Below are positions 17,701 through 30,471 of a stretch of DNA of 64,000 nt, piece after piece; the first letter of the stretch is position 1; every line of letters begins with the position of its first letter. The DNA is from Tetradesmus obliquus (lineage: Eukaryota; Chlorophyta; Chlorophyceae; Sphaeropleales; Scenedesmaceae). The translations under genes were made by a program, and so were the position numbers. The stretch covers positions 1,178,001 through 1,242,000 of the forward strand of contig CP126198.1 of the NCBI GenBank assembly GCA_030272155.1. Direction: 5' to 3'. A model generated the notes under the pieces. That model did not search any database. It saw only the letters and a program-made list of their open reading frames with translations, and was not told the origin of the DNA.

Positions 17701-20700
17701 ACATGACGTCGCTGCAGCGCAGGCTGCGGGATGCACAGGTGAGCGCCGCCAGTGGCTTGAGTTATTCGTGACGCATTATAGACCAACTGTGCATCACATG
17801 TTTTGTTGTTGCCGTCATTAATGTGCACACCGTCGTTGTCATGATCCTTGCGCTAGCGTTGCGCCGGGCAGCGCAGCTGCTACGAAACACCGCACCTCCG
17901 TCAGCGGCACCATATTTCGTGTGCTAGCTGGCTTGCATGCGTTTGCATATGGCTCACATGCGTTTATGTATGAAAAACATTGTGTGGGCGCAACTGGCGT
18001 CACACACGACGTCGCTGCAGCGCAGGCTGTGGGATGCGCAGGTGAGTGCCGCCGCACACAGTATATGATATGTGACGCATCATAGATCATGTGCGCATCA
18101 CATTTTTTGTTGTTGCAATTGAAATGGCGCATGCTGCTGTTGTCGTCCTCATCATTGCATCAGCGCCCCACTTTTAGCGCAGCTGCCGCAACATACACAG
18201 CACCTCCATCAGCCGCAACAAACGCGTACCTGCAAAATGTAATGTCTATGTCAACAACATCAGGATGTGTGTACTGGCTGGCTCACAGGCTTCTGCATAT
18301 GTACAACGTCATGCACCATGCCATATAACGCGCTGCTGCAGGCTGCGCCGCTGGCCCCCCAGCAGCCGCACAAGCCGCTCAACACCAGCGCTGCTGCTGT
18401 GGATGAGCTCATGGCGGCACTGTCGGCAGACCCAAAGCTTGCTGAGGCCTTTGTGCGGACCAGGTGAGGATAGAGACATGGCCCATATCCGGGATTGGTG
18501 CGCATGATATCAAGCTGCATCTGCCGTAGATGAGCTCATGTAAGCTATGTGCTGCTGTTGAGGAGCTGGTGCCGGCGCTGTCGGCTGACCCAAAGCTTGC
18601 TGAGGCCTTTGTCAGGACAAGGTGTGGATAGATGTATGGTTGGGGCACAGGATGATGATGTGCGTTCTGCTTTGGTGGCTGCTGCTGTTGATGAGCTCAT
18701 GGCGGCACTGTTGGCAGACCCAAAGCTCGCTGAAGCCTTTGTGCGGACAAGGTGAGGGTTTGATAGCCAAGGTTGGAGCAACGCGTTGTCAGCTTTTGGA
18801 TAATCATGGTGAATTCGCAACAGGTGGATGCTGCCAGGAGGCGTAATCAAGCGCTGTGCTGTGCAAATTCTCTAGGCCAACTGCTGTTGCTGCTGCTTCC
18901 GTGGCTGTTGCGTGGCTGTGCAGGTGGCCGCTGCTGGACCACCTGTCAGAGCAGAACCTGGTGCCACTCATCCTGGAGCTGGTGCGCGCAGCGCCAGCAG
19001 AGGAGCGGTGAGTGAATGACGTAACAATAGCCCAGCCAGCCAGTTGCTTTGCTCTTATGCTGATGCCTGCCGCTGCCACAGCAGACATCGGTCGACTGGA
19101 TCTGCATCACCTGCACTGCTGGAAGTCATGTGAATCCCGTCGTGCTGTTATTCCTGTCTGCCATGCATTGTGCAAAGCAAGGCCCCCTCCATGGCCAGTA
19201 TAACTCAAACTTGGTGCCTGTCTTCGCCGGCTTGCCCCGTAGCAGCAGTGCATCACCTTTATGACGAGAATCTGATGTCTGGGCTCCCCTGCTTGCTCGG
19301 CAGGTACTTCAGCGACATCTGCCTGTACTGCCTAGAAGTCCTGCAGCTCATCACACTGTCACCCCTGTCCCCTGTCTGTACTGCCTGCCCGTACTGCCTG
19401 TCTGCATCGCTGTGCAGGTACTTTTGCGACATCTGCCTGTACTGCCTAGAAGTCCTGCAGCTCATCACACTATCACCCCTGTCCCCTGTCTGCACTGCCT
19501 GTGTCTATCGCTGCGCAGGTACTTCAGTGACATCTGCCTGTACTGCCTAGAAGTCCTGCAGCTCATCACACTGTCACCCCTGCCTCGCCGAGCCATCTAT
19601 GCAAGCGGCAGCGGCAGCGGCCCCGCACCACGCAGCGGCAGCCACCCCCACTCGCAGCAGCTGCGCAGCGGCATGGCCATCCTGCTGCATGCGGCCAGCA
19701 CTGGCAATGTGACGCCTTTTTACGGCCTTGCAGATCCTGAGGTGGGAGCCTTTTTGCATAGTGTTTGCCATTACATCTTCTTGTCTGAAGCTCTGTATCG
19801 GTGTTGCAAAGGTGTATTTGCTTGTGGTGGCATCGTGCTGTTGCTGTATCTTGTTTATGGTGTGTCACGGCAGCGGCAGCGGGCCGCCTTTCTACGGCCT
19901 TGCAGGCCCTGAGGTGACAGTCCTCTGTTTTGTGGCATGTCTGAGCTGCTTTGTGCGTTTTAGATGTGTTATTTGGCTGCCTTTTGTGTGTGCTGAAGCC
20001 TGCCCAAGCAGCAAGTATGTGCGGGTGCTGTAGAGGAGGGCCCTGCAGCGGCAGCCACCCCCACTCGCAGCATCTGCGCAGCGGCATGGCCATCCTGCTG
20101 CATGCTGCCTGCTGCATGCTGCCAGCACGGGCAATGTGACGCCCTTCTACAAACTTGCAGACCCTGAGGTGAGAGCCTGTGTTGCGGCGCATGTCTGAGC
20201 TGTTTTGTGGCGTTCAGTTGTGTTATTTGGCTGCCTTTTCTGTGTGCTTGGGTTTGCTCAAGCAGTAAGAATGATGCGGGTGCTGCAGAGGAGTGTCCTG
20301 CAGTCGCCTTGCTTACTGCTGGCCCGCTTACTGCTGGCTCTCTTGTTGCCACCCTGCTTCCTACCGCCCCACTTCCTTCCAGATTGTCGCCACAGCCCTG
20401 CAGGTCATCTGCTATCGTGTGACTGCCCCGCTGTTTACTGCTGCCGCTGTCCTCTGCCGACCCAATTCCTGCCAGTTTGCTGCCTGCCACCCTGCCTGCT
20501 ATCGTCCTTCTTGCTGCCGCCCTGCTTCTTTCTGTTTCTTCTTTTTGCCAGATCATTGCCACAGCGCTTCAGGTCATCTGCAACTGCGTGACCGCTCCGC
20601 CAGCACTAGCCTACCTGCTTACTGATACCCTGCTTCCTGCTGCTCTCCTTTTCGTCATTCTCTCCAGATCATTGCCACAGCGTTGCAGGTCATCTGCAAC

Positions 20701-23036
20701 TGCGTGACTGCCCTGCCAGCGCAGGCCTACCTGCTTACTAATACCCTGCTTACTGCCGCGCTGCTTCTTCCTGTTTCTTGCTTTTGCCAGATCAATGCCA
20801 CAGCGCTGCAGGTCATCTGCAACTGCGTGACCGCTCCGCCAGCAATAGCCTACCTGCTTACTGATACCCTGCTTCCTGCTGCTCTCCTTTTCGTCATTCT
20901 CTCCAGATCATTGCCACAGCGTTGCAGGTCATCTGCAACTGCGTGACTGCCCTGCCAGCGCGGGCCTACCTGCTTACTAATACCCTGCTTACTGCCGCGC
21001 TGCTTCTTCCTGTTTCTTGCTTTTGCCAGATCAATGCCACAGCGCTGCAGGTCATCTGCAACTGCGTGACCGCTCCGCCAGCACTAGCCTACCTGCTTAC
21101 TGATACCCTGCTTCCTGCTGCTCTCCTTTTTGTCATTCTCGCCAGATCATTGCCACAGCGTTGCAGGTCATCTGCAACTGCGTGACTGCCCTGCCAGCGC
21201 GGGCCCACCTGCTTACTGATACCCTGCTCACTGCCGCGCTGCTTCTTGCCGTTTCTTCTTTTTGCCAGATCATTGCCACAGCGCTGCAGGTCATCTGCAA
21301 CTGCGTGACCGCTCCGCCAGCACTGGCTTACTTGCTGCCGGCACCAGGCAGCACAGCCAGCGGCGCAGCAGCAGCAGCAGCAGCGGCAGCAGCGGCAGCA
21401 GCAGACAAGCCGCTAGAAGCACACCAGACACCGCAACCTGGGGAGCCGCCCACACAGGCTGATGCAGCGGTGAGGGGCAGATGTTTGCAAGCACTGTTTA
21501 TTGCATGTGCTGAGTCTATTTTTCGTCGACCTGGTTGTGATAGGGTTGCAGTCGCCAGGCATTGATGATGCAGCGGCGGGGTGCAGCGCTGGGTTTGCGT
21601 GCACTGTGCTATGGCAGTGGCGGACTCTTCAGTTTGGCTGGCTGGCTTTACAAACTTGCAGTTGCCAGCCTTGATCATGCATCGACAGGATGTGGCCCAG
21701 CATGCATGTCATGCTGAGCACGGCGCGCAGGCAGCGCCGCAGCATTTGCTACCAGCTACACATGCTGCAGCTGCACATCTTCCCACTGTTGCCACCACTG
21801 CTGCTGCTGCTGCACCTTGAACTTGCACACCCGCAACATCAAACACTTGCAGGCGCCCCCCACACTGGAGCTGGGCCCCTCTGCTGTGCAGCAGTCTGGC
21901 AGCAGCAGGGGCTGGCCCTCACTACGTTCCAGCTGCTGCTAACACTGCTGCTCCTGCTGCTCCTGTACTGCCAGCTCTGCTGTTAACTGCACCATCTACG
22001 CCTGCAGGCGCCCCCCGCACTGGAGCTGGGCCCCTCTGCTGTGCAGCAGTCCGGCAGCAGCAGGGGCTGGCCCGCACTACGTTCCCACTGCTGCTAACAC
22101 TGCTGCTCCTGCTGCTCCTGTACTGCCAACTCTGCGGTGCACTGCACCATCTACGCTTGCAGGCGCCCCCCGCACTGGAGCTGGGCCCCTCTGCAGTGCA
22201 GCAGTCCGGCAGCAGCAGGGGCTGGCCCTCCCTATGTTCCAGCTGCTGCTAACTGCTGCTCCTGCCGCTGCTGTACCTTCAACTCTGCTGTTAACTGCAC
22301 CATCTACGCTTGCAGGCGCCCCCCGCACTGGAGCTGGGCCCCTCTGCTGTGCAGCAGTCCGGCAGCAGCAGGGGCTGGCCCGCACTACGTTCCCACTGCT
22401 GCTAACACTGCTGCTCCTGCTGCTCCTGTACTGCCAACTCTGCGGTGCACTGCACCATCTATGCTTGCAGGCGCCCCCTGCACTGGAGCTGGGTCCCTCT
22501 GCAGTGCAGCAGTCTGGCAGCAGTAGGGGCTGGCCCTCCTTAGGGGAGGCACTGGAGGCCAGCTATGCTGCAGCACGCCAGGCGGTGCGCGCTAGCAACG
22601 GCATCCGAGTGCTGCTGATGCTGCTGCAGGTGCGTATGGTGTGATATGGTGGTCGAGGGCGGTAGGGGCAGCTGTTGGTTTGCAGTGTAGCTGTGGGTGG
22701 CACAGCAGCATGGACAATTGCGCTGAGGGGCAACTTCAAGAGGCGCCAGCAGTGGTCTTGACCTCACGGAGTAACAGTTGGTTTTATGTACGTATGTGGG
22801 GCCTGCGAGGGCATGGGGCAGTCACCACGATTGTCGCAGTATCCGCATGCCGGCCACATGGGTATCCCACCCACATTTTGGCTTCAGCTACTTCTGAGGT
22901 GCCAGCAGTCGTCTTGACCTCATCGGTGGCACATTGTGGACATATGCACTACACTTACATCTGCAGCATAACCCGCCTCAGCTTTGCACCTGCCTGCATT
23001 GGAGCAGTGAAGGCCTTGGCACAAGAGATGCACCCT

Positions 23037-23096
<60 letters not shown>

Positions 23097-26000
23097 CATG
23101 CAGAGCCGGCAGCATCTGGCGCCTGCTGCAGCAGACCGCGTGCGCGCGCTGTCCTGCAGCGCGATTCTGGGCCTTGCAAGGGACTCCTCCATCCGCCACA
23201 TCCTTACAAAGCTGCAGGTGCGCTCTACTCTCTTATGAGCTGATGGCGATATGCGACTGCGTGGATTTGATGGTACCTGCAGCCACTGTTGATGCGCGCT
23301 GGAGCATCGCTTGCCAAGGCGACTGTTCTGTTTGAAAGCGAAGCTGCCAGCACAGCAAAGGCGCACATCAGGCGGTATGCTTTCACGCGCTTTGCTGTGC
23401 TCGCCACTCTGTCGTGTCACCACACATGCTGCAGCAACATCATAGGATGTGTTTGTTCTGCAGCAACATCATAGGATGTGTTTGTTTTGCTGCAGGTGGG
23501 CAAGCTGTTGGCGGAACTGGTGCGAGAGCCTGTGGCTGCTGGGGCGGCAGGCGGCAGCAGCAGCAGGCGCGAGGGCAACGCAGGCGCAGACAGCAGCACG
23601 CCAGGCGTGACCCCAGGTGCGTATGTGTGGCAAATAGCGTTAGAAGCAGATGCTGCCACTGGTACATATGTGATGTTAAATCGAAAGCAGTGCGCAGACA
23701 GCAGCACGCCAGGCGTGACCCCAGGTGCGTTGTGTGGCAAACAGCGTTAAAAGCAGATGCTGCCAGTGGTGAATTTGAAAGGACTGCATAGACAGCAGCA
23801 GCGGCAGCAGACAGCAGCACGCCGGGGGTGACCCCAGGTGCGTATGTCTGCGGCAGACAGCGGCTGCAGCAGCGACTGCAGCTAGATGCACTGCATGTGG
23901 CAGATGCCGTGCAGCAGAAGGGAGTGTAGTTTTACATGACAGACCATGCACCACCACCAGCAGCAGCAGCTGCAGAGCATAAGAACAGCTTGGTGTGGGT
24001 CCTGTGATGTTTAAAACAAGTCAGGCGCTGAGCACGGCACGTTTGTGCGGCTGGCGGCTCTTGCACTGGTAGTGCAGCTACACAGGGCTGCTCCAGGCGG
24101 TTTGCCAGCTCAAAACAAGAGGCCTCGCACAGTGCTTGCACATGTAAAGGCATGATCTGGGCTAGTAGAGGTTTCTTTTGGCAACACAGTGGTGGCAAAA
24201 GCAGCAGCTATTGCTGTGGCAACAGGGACAGCTCCAGCTGCAAACGGCTCTTCCTCAGGATTCTGAGTTCAGCAGCTGTGGGTGCATGCTGCTGTCACCG
24301 AGAATGCAAGGCTCTTCGCAAACATAATGGGTTGCAACATAAAGGCATTATTGCAGCTTGTAAGCCGAAGACACGCGTCCTGGCCTCCGTCCTGCAAGGC
24401 AGGAAGCTGGGCTGCATGTGTGGCGGCAGCCACTGCAACCATACCCGCCGCGGGCACGGTGCCTAGTATCAGTCGGTGTCTTCACAGCAACATTATGAAA
24501 GTTGTTCATATATATTATTGCGGGATTGTGCGGGTCGGCTGCCTTTGCAGGCTGCGCCGCGGTGAAATGGGCTGGCTGGCGTATATACGCTGAGCAGCAT
24601 AGTTTACAATCAATCCTAAGTTATCTCACACGCTATCTATCATAAATCTTGTGTTTCAATCTTAAGATAGATCATGGTCGACATGCATGCATTGCTGTCC
24701 ATGGTTGGGTTCGATGAAGGCTGGGTCACCACCAGCAAGGGCGAGGTGACAGCAATGCATTCCATGTTACAGAACGTTCCTGGTTCTTGTGGCTGGGACG
24801 CGTGCTGGCCACAGGAAGGCTGCGGTTTCGACCAGAGGATTACCTGCCACTGTTGTGGTGCGAGACACCTCGGCAATAACACCCCGCACTATATATAGAG
24901 CGCACCTCCGAACAGAAATTCAACCACTAGCTGTTTACTCAAAGCTCCAACGTGCTCCTAGCAAACGCAAGCATATTGCTCGCTTCGTAGTCTTATCTCC
25001 GTACTCGACGTCAGACTTCTATCACCGGAACCAGCTACAATGGCAACCATCATGGCACAGCGCTCCGGTGTCTCTTCCCTGGCCTCCAGCCGTGCTGCCC
25101 GCCCAAGCAGGGCCAGCGTCGTGGCGCCCCGTGCCGCACTGCTGACACAGGTGCGCTGCAGCAGCTGCCTCCGCAGTCGGCCAGCCACACGCATGTGCAA
25201 GCCATGGACTTGCAGATACACTACTTTATGTTGCTCTGAGCTGTGCCTTGCGTGCCTGAAGTTGTGCACGCATTGTCAGGCCAGCCACAGTGTGCATGCA
25301 CCACATGTTTGCTGCATATCCTTGCACCAGCAGCAGGCTGTGCAGCAGATGCAATCCTGCAAGCTTTTACAGCATTTCTCACTCTACACCACACATTTTG
25401 CAACCCCATACTTATGTCCATTGCTGTTGCTGTGTTCCTGCAGGCCCCCAAGATCAGCCAGAAGGCTCCTGCAAACAGCAGAAGCAGCAGCGCCAGTGGC
25501 TCCAAGCCTGCCGGCTTTGAGCTGGGCTTCACCAAGGATAACGAGGTCTTCGTGGGCCGCCTGGCCATGACAGGATTCGCGGCCTCAGTCGTGGGAGAGG
25601 TGAGGGCGGATGGTGCTGCTGCTGGTGGTGTGGCTGAGGCTGCATGTGTGCATGGTTTCTGTGGCTCCTGGCAGTTGATGGCTGTATGTGTGGCTGCCAT
25701 GCATTGTTCATATGTAACTTCTCAGCTTCTGCAGTTGTTTGAAAGTGACAGCAGCAGCTTTCTTGTATGCTGACGCATTATGTATTCCTTCATATTTGCA
25801 AGAGTTCCCTTCCTTGTGTTGCACACCTTGTGACACTACCCCTGCTGCTGCTGCTGCCTCCCCACCATCCCTGCCCCAGGTGCTGTCTGGCGGCCAGGGT
25901 GCACTGGCGCAGCTGTCCTACCTGTCAGGCCTGCCTGAGGCCTCACTGGGTGCATTACTGGCAGGCCTGGCATGCTTCAACTTGGTGGCAGGGCTGGCCT

Positions 26001-29000
26001 GGCCTGGCGCAGCCACATTCAAGCCGGAGCAGGTGGCCGCCAACGAGGCTGATGCTGGTGAGGGCCCGCTGCGCAACCCCAAGGTCACGCTGTTCCAGGT
26101 CAAGAAATTCTTCGGCGTGACCGACTGGGGTTTCACGCCGCAGAACGAGCTGTTTGCGGGCCGCCTGGCGCAGCTGGGCTTTGCCGCGGCGCTGCTGGGA
26201 GAGGCTGCCACTGGGCTGGGGCCCCTGGGGCAGCTGGCTGCAGGTGGGTGGGCTGCTGCTGCTGCTGCTGCTGCTGTGTTAGCTAGAGAGCTGCTTGCAA
26301 CCTTGAAATATGTGCACTGTCTGCATGGAGGGGGTACAGCTGCATGCATGCTCACCTGGCCTCTTGCTTGGCCTTGCATGTCGCTGCTTTTGCCACGTAA
26401 ACAGTGCACAAATTCTTGCCACATGACAAGTGCTGACCAGCAAGTGCTGCTGCTGCTTCTACCCTCCTCTCCCCGCAGAGACTGGTATCCCAATGCAGAA
26501 CCTGCAGTTTGGCCTGGTGATGTGGGCTGCCTTCATGGCCTGCACCGCAGTGGACACCCTCACCGGCAAGAAGAGCAGCAGGAAGGCTGTCTCTGCTGGC
26601 AGCAGCAGCAGCAGTGCATCTGGCTCTCCTTCCAGCACCACCAAGGTTGCTGCCAGGAGCGGCACTGGCAAGCAGAGTGTGAGGCAGCTACTGGCAAAGG
26701 TGGCAGCAAGCCTGTGAATGGGTGAGATAGGAAATTGTGTGCTGTTGTATGACAATCATCCTGCAAACAGCAGTGTGAGAGTGTAGTGTGCTGCAGCAAA
26801 AGTGATGGGAGATTGTGACCTGGCCTGCTCTCTTCTTGAGCTGTAGGCAGCGTTTGTACTGATGAGACGTGCAGTGTCCTTGTACTTTGCACTGCTGGCA
26901 GTGCTGAGTGGGTGTTAATGCCTGTATTACAGCGGAGAGCTGTGTTCTTTTGCCTGAGAGTTGTGATTTTTTGCATGAGTGACTGAAAACATTACATGTG
27001 CAATGCAGTTGTTGGCTGACTTTGACAAGCAGTGCACTTGTATGTGTTGGGTAAGGCGAGAGTGTGTGCTATGGTAGTGATGGTTGTGTAGCGAGTGTTG
27101 CCCTGTCATTTCTTCAATAACCATCTTTGGCATAGCAGATTAGGTTGTCATCTGCATGCTGCGTGTGATGGTGTTTTTTTTGCATACACAGTTGTATGTG
27201 CATGTGTGCTAGACAAAGGGTAGGTGTGACAGAAGAGCACACACATTGTTGCATTCTCATCTTGCCCACGATTGTTGATTGCTGACTGAAACAGTCCGCT
27301 TGGTACTGTGTATGCGCTGTACTCATACTAGTCTGTGTGCAATTGGTCACAGGCAAACCCAATCAATGCAGTGCATATCCTTGCCGTGGCAGTGGCTGTG
27401 GTATATTCTGGTCTCTTGAGTGGTATGCAAACTTGCAGTTGACGGAGGTGTTATCAACCTTTTCACAGAAAATATCTGTGAGAAGGTATGGCACCAAGGG
27501 CAGAGACAGAGAGAAAGGTTGGTGTAGAGGTGGTGGTGATGCACTGTGATATTGTATCTCACACACAACAGGTGGAGAAAGTGTATGTTGATGCCCTTTG
27601 ACAATCTTGTATGGGTGACAGTTGGCTGGTATAAGGCATGGGAAGTGGAGGGAGTGCAGAAGTTGTGAAATTGACTTGGGGTGAGCAGTAAGGAGATGAG
27701 GAAATGCTGCTCACAGTATGCTATGGTAGTTCAGGTGATCCCAGGTGTAATCAGCAGTTGACACATAATGATCACCCATAGTGTCTTAGCCAGTACACTG
27801 TACTGGCAGGCCCCTTAGCTAATCCTAAAACTAATGTGTCGGATGGTGAGTAGTAACCTGTGACGTATCCGCGGTAGACTGCTGTAAAGTGTACAGGATG
27901 TGTGACGAAGCATTCTTAGATGCTGTCTAGCTGACACCACTCCGCATGCCGCTCTCACTTCCAGCTACAAAGTATTGTACAAATGTCTCCTGTGCAGCAG
28001 GGTCAAGCAAAAGCACAACTTAATCTTAATTATATGAGCCTCTCGTTGGCTCCTGACTGGGGTTCCCACTCCTCCTTGAGTGGAGCATGTTATTATGTAA
28101 TGTAATGTAATGTAATGTAATGTAATGTTAATCATTCAGTGTGACTCTCAACAGCTGGCCTGGTTATCTTGCATCTGTGAGCCTAAAATCACAGCTACGA
28201 TGCACGCCATATTCAGCGGACTAAGCATGCTTTGAACGGACAGTCTGTAGCAGGTGGCACAACTGCAGCGAGCACACTGGCTGTGGTGGTCCCTATGTGC
28301 TACACATATGGTCTGGCAAGAGCGCTTCCACAGAGCAGCACTAGAACTCACAGCCGTCACCACCACCGCCAACAGTGAGCCTACTGGCTATGCTGCCCAC
28401 CTGCCATTGTCTGATGCAGGCGTCGTGTGGCAGGAGCGCTTTCACCGAGCAGCACCAAAGCTCATAGCCACCGCCAGGCGGGAATGTACTGGCTAAGCCC
28501 CTCACCTGCCTACTGTCTGCTGCAGGTGTTGTCTGGCAAGAACGCTTCCACAGAGCAACACTTCAGCCCATAGCCATCACCACCAGCAGCAGTGAGCTCA
28601 CTAGTTATGCGGCTGTGTGCTGTGCTCTGCGCTGCTGTCCACTTTCTGCTGCAGGCGTGGTCTGGCAGGAGCGCTTCCACAGGGCAGCACTTGAGCCTAC
28701 TGCCACCAGCAGTGCACTCACTGGCTGTGCCACCCATCTGTTTGAAAAGTTGCAGGAGGCACGCCCTGCAAAAGCAGAATGCAACACAATGCTCACTCAC
28801 CTACCCGCCTGTCTGTGTGCTGCAGGTGTCGTGTGGCAAGAGCGCTTCCACAGAGCAGCACTCGAACTTATTGCCATCACCACCAGCAGTGACCGCACTG
28901 GCTGTGCCCACACACCATTTTGCATTGTGCTTTTGTAAAGTGTGCTTCCTGCAGCTCCTTACAACTGCCCGCCCACTGTCTGCTGCAGGTGTTGTGTGGC

Positions 29001-30428
29001 AAGAGCGCTTTCACAGAGCAGCACTCGAACTCATTGCCATCACCACCAGCAGCGCCAGCGGCACAGGCAGGGCAGACCGGCTGGCAGCAGCAGCAGCAAC
29101 TGACGCAGCAGCACCAGCACTGCTCAAGATCGAGCGGGCAGCAATTGCTGCTGCTACACCGATCAGCTACCAACCTCAGGAGCTGCTGCTGCTAATGTAT
29201 GAGCATCTAAAGGCATCTGGGCTGCATACTGCTGCTGCATCGCTTGCAAAAGAGGCTGGCTTATCTGGCAGCAGCAAGGCACAGCAGAGCCACTCAGCAG
29301 CAGCAGTACATCAGCAGCAGCAGCAGCAGCAGCATATGACGCCAGGTGCTGCTGGCCTTGCAGGAAGCTTGTCACCGGCTATTGGCGGTGTTGGGGGTGC
29401 TGCTGCTGTTGGTAGCAGCACTGCCATGCAGCATGCTGCAGCAGCAGATGGGTTTGCCACACTTGCAGCAGCAGCAGCAGCAACACCTGCTCCTGGTCAT
29501 GGAAAAGGAAGCAGCAGCAGCAGCGCAGATACTTGGAGCCATATAGCAGCAGCAGCAGCACCCGCAGCCGCAGCCACTGCCAGCAAAGACCGGCGAAAAA
29601 CCCTAAGCTTAGGACCAAACCTGATGTCGCACCTAGTCAAAGAGGGTTCAGTGTCAGACGGCGAGCAGCAGCAGCAGCAGCAGCAGCAAAGTGACAAGCA
29701 GCCGCAAGTGCGGTCCTCAATGGGCAGGCTATCATCAGCACCTGCTGCTGCAGGCGTAACTAGTAGTGCTGGCATCAAACGCGGGCCCTCTCCACCAATA
29801 TCAGCAGGCGCTGCAGCAGCAGCAGCAGCAGCAGCAGCAGGTACAGCAAATGGCGGGTTGATGTCACCGCCGCTGCCGCAGACAGCTGGCAGCAAGCGCA
29901 GAGCTTCAGCAGCAGCTGCAGGTGCAGCAGCAGCAGGCTTTGAGACGCCTGTTGCAAAGCGGCAAGCAATTGGTGCGGTGCCAGCAGCAGCAGCAGCAGA
30001 TCCCGGCAGCAGTGCAGCTGGTGCAACTCAGCAGCAGCTTGCAAGTGATAACACTGCTGTTGCTGCTGAAGACAGTGTGGGTCCTCTGCAGTTGCTTGCC
30101 TCGCCTCATGTGGCCAGCACTCCTATGCAGCCCAGCAGCAGCAAGCGCGGCAGCAAGCTGCCAGGCACAGGGTCAGCAGCAGCAGCAGCAGCAGCAGCAG
30201 GCAGTGATGCAGAGTATCTGCAGAGCCTAAATCACCACCAGCAGCAGCAGCAGCAGCAAGGGGTTGAGGTGTTTCATACACAAGGCCCGCCTGCTGCACC
30301 TCACACGGCACCAGGCAGCAGCAGCAGCCAGCAGCAGCAGCAACATGGTGCCACAGGTTCCAGGCAAGCTGCTGGCGGCAGCAGCAGCATCCCAGCACTA
30401 CGCACTCCTTTCCTAGCCGTTACGCCAG

Positions 30429-30471
<43 letters not shown>

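Noticed and set aside
20552..21268. Regular repeats that might suggest a CRISPR array
   Set aside because: The repeats are exon heads with splice acceptors at 116/123 bp, the spacers are themselves repeated, and the genome is eukaryotic.
24674..24898. 74-aa + strand frame upstream of PSBS copy 2
   Set aside because: It overlaps the TATA box and shared promoter element of PSBS copy 2 and has no counterpart upstream of copy 1.
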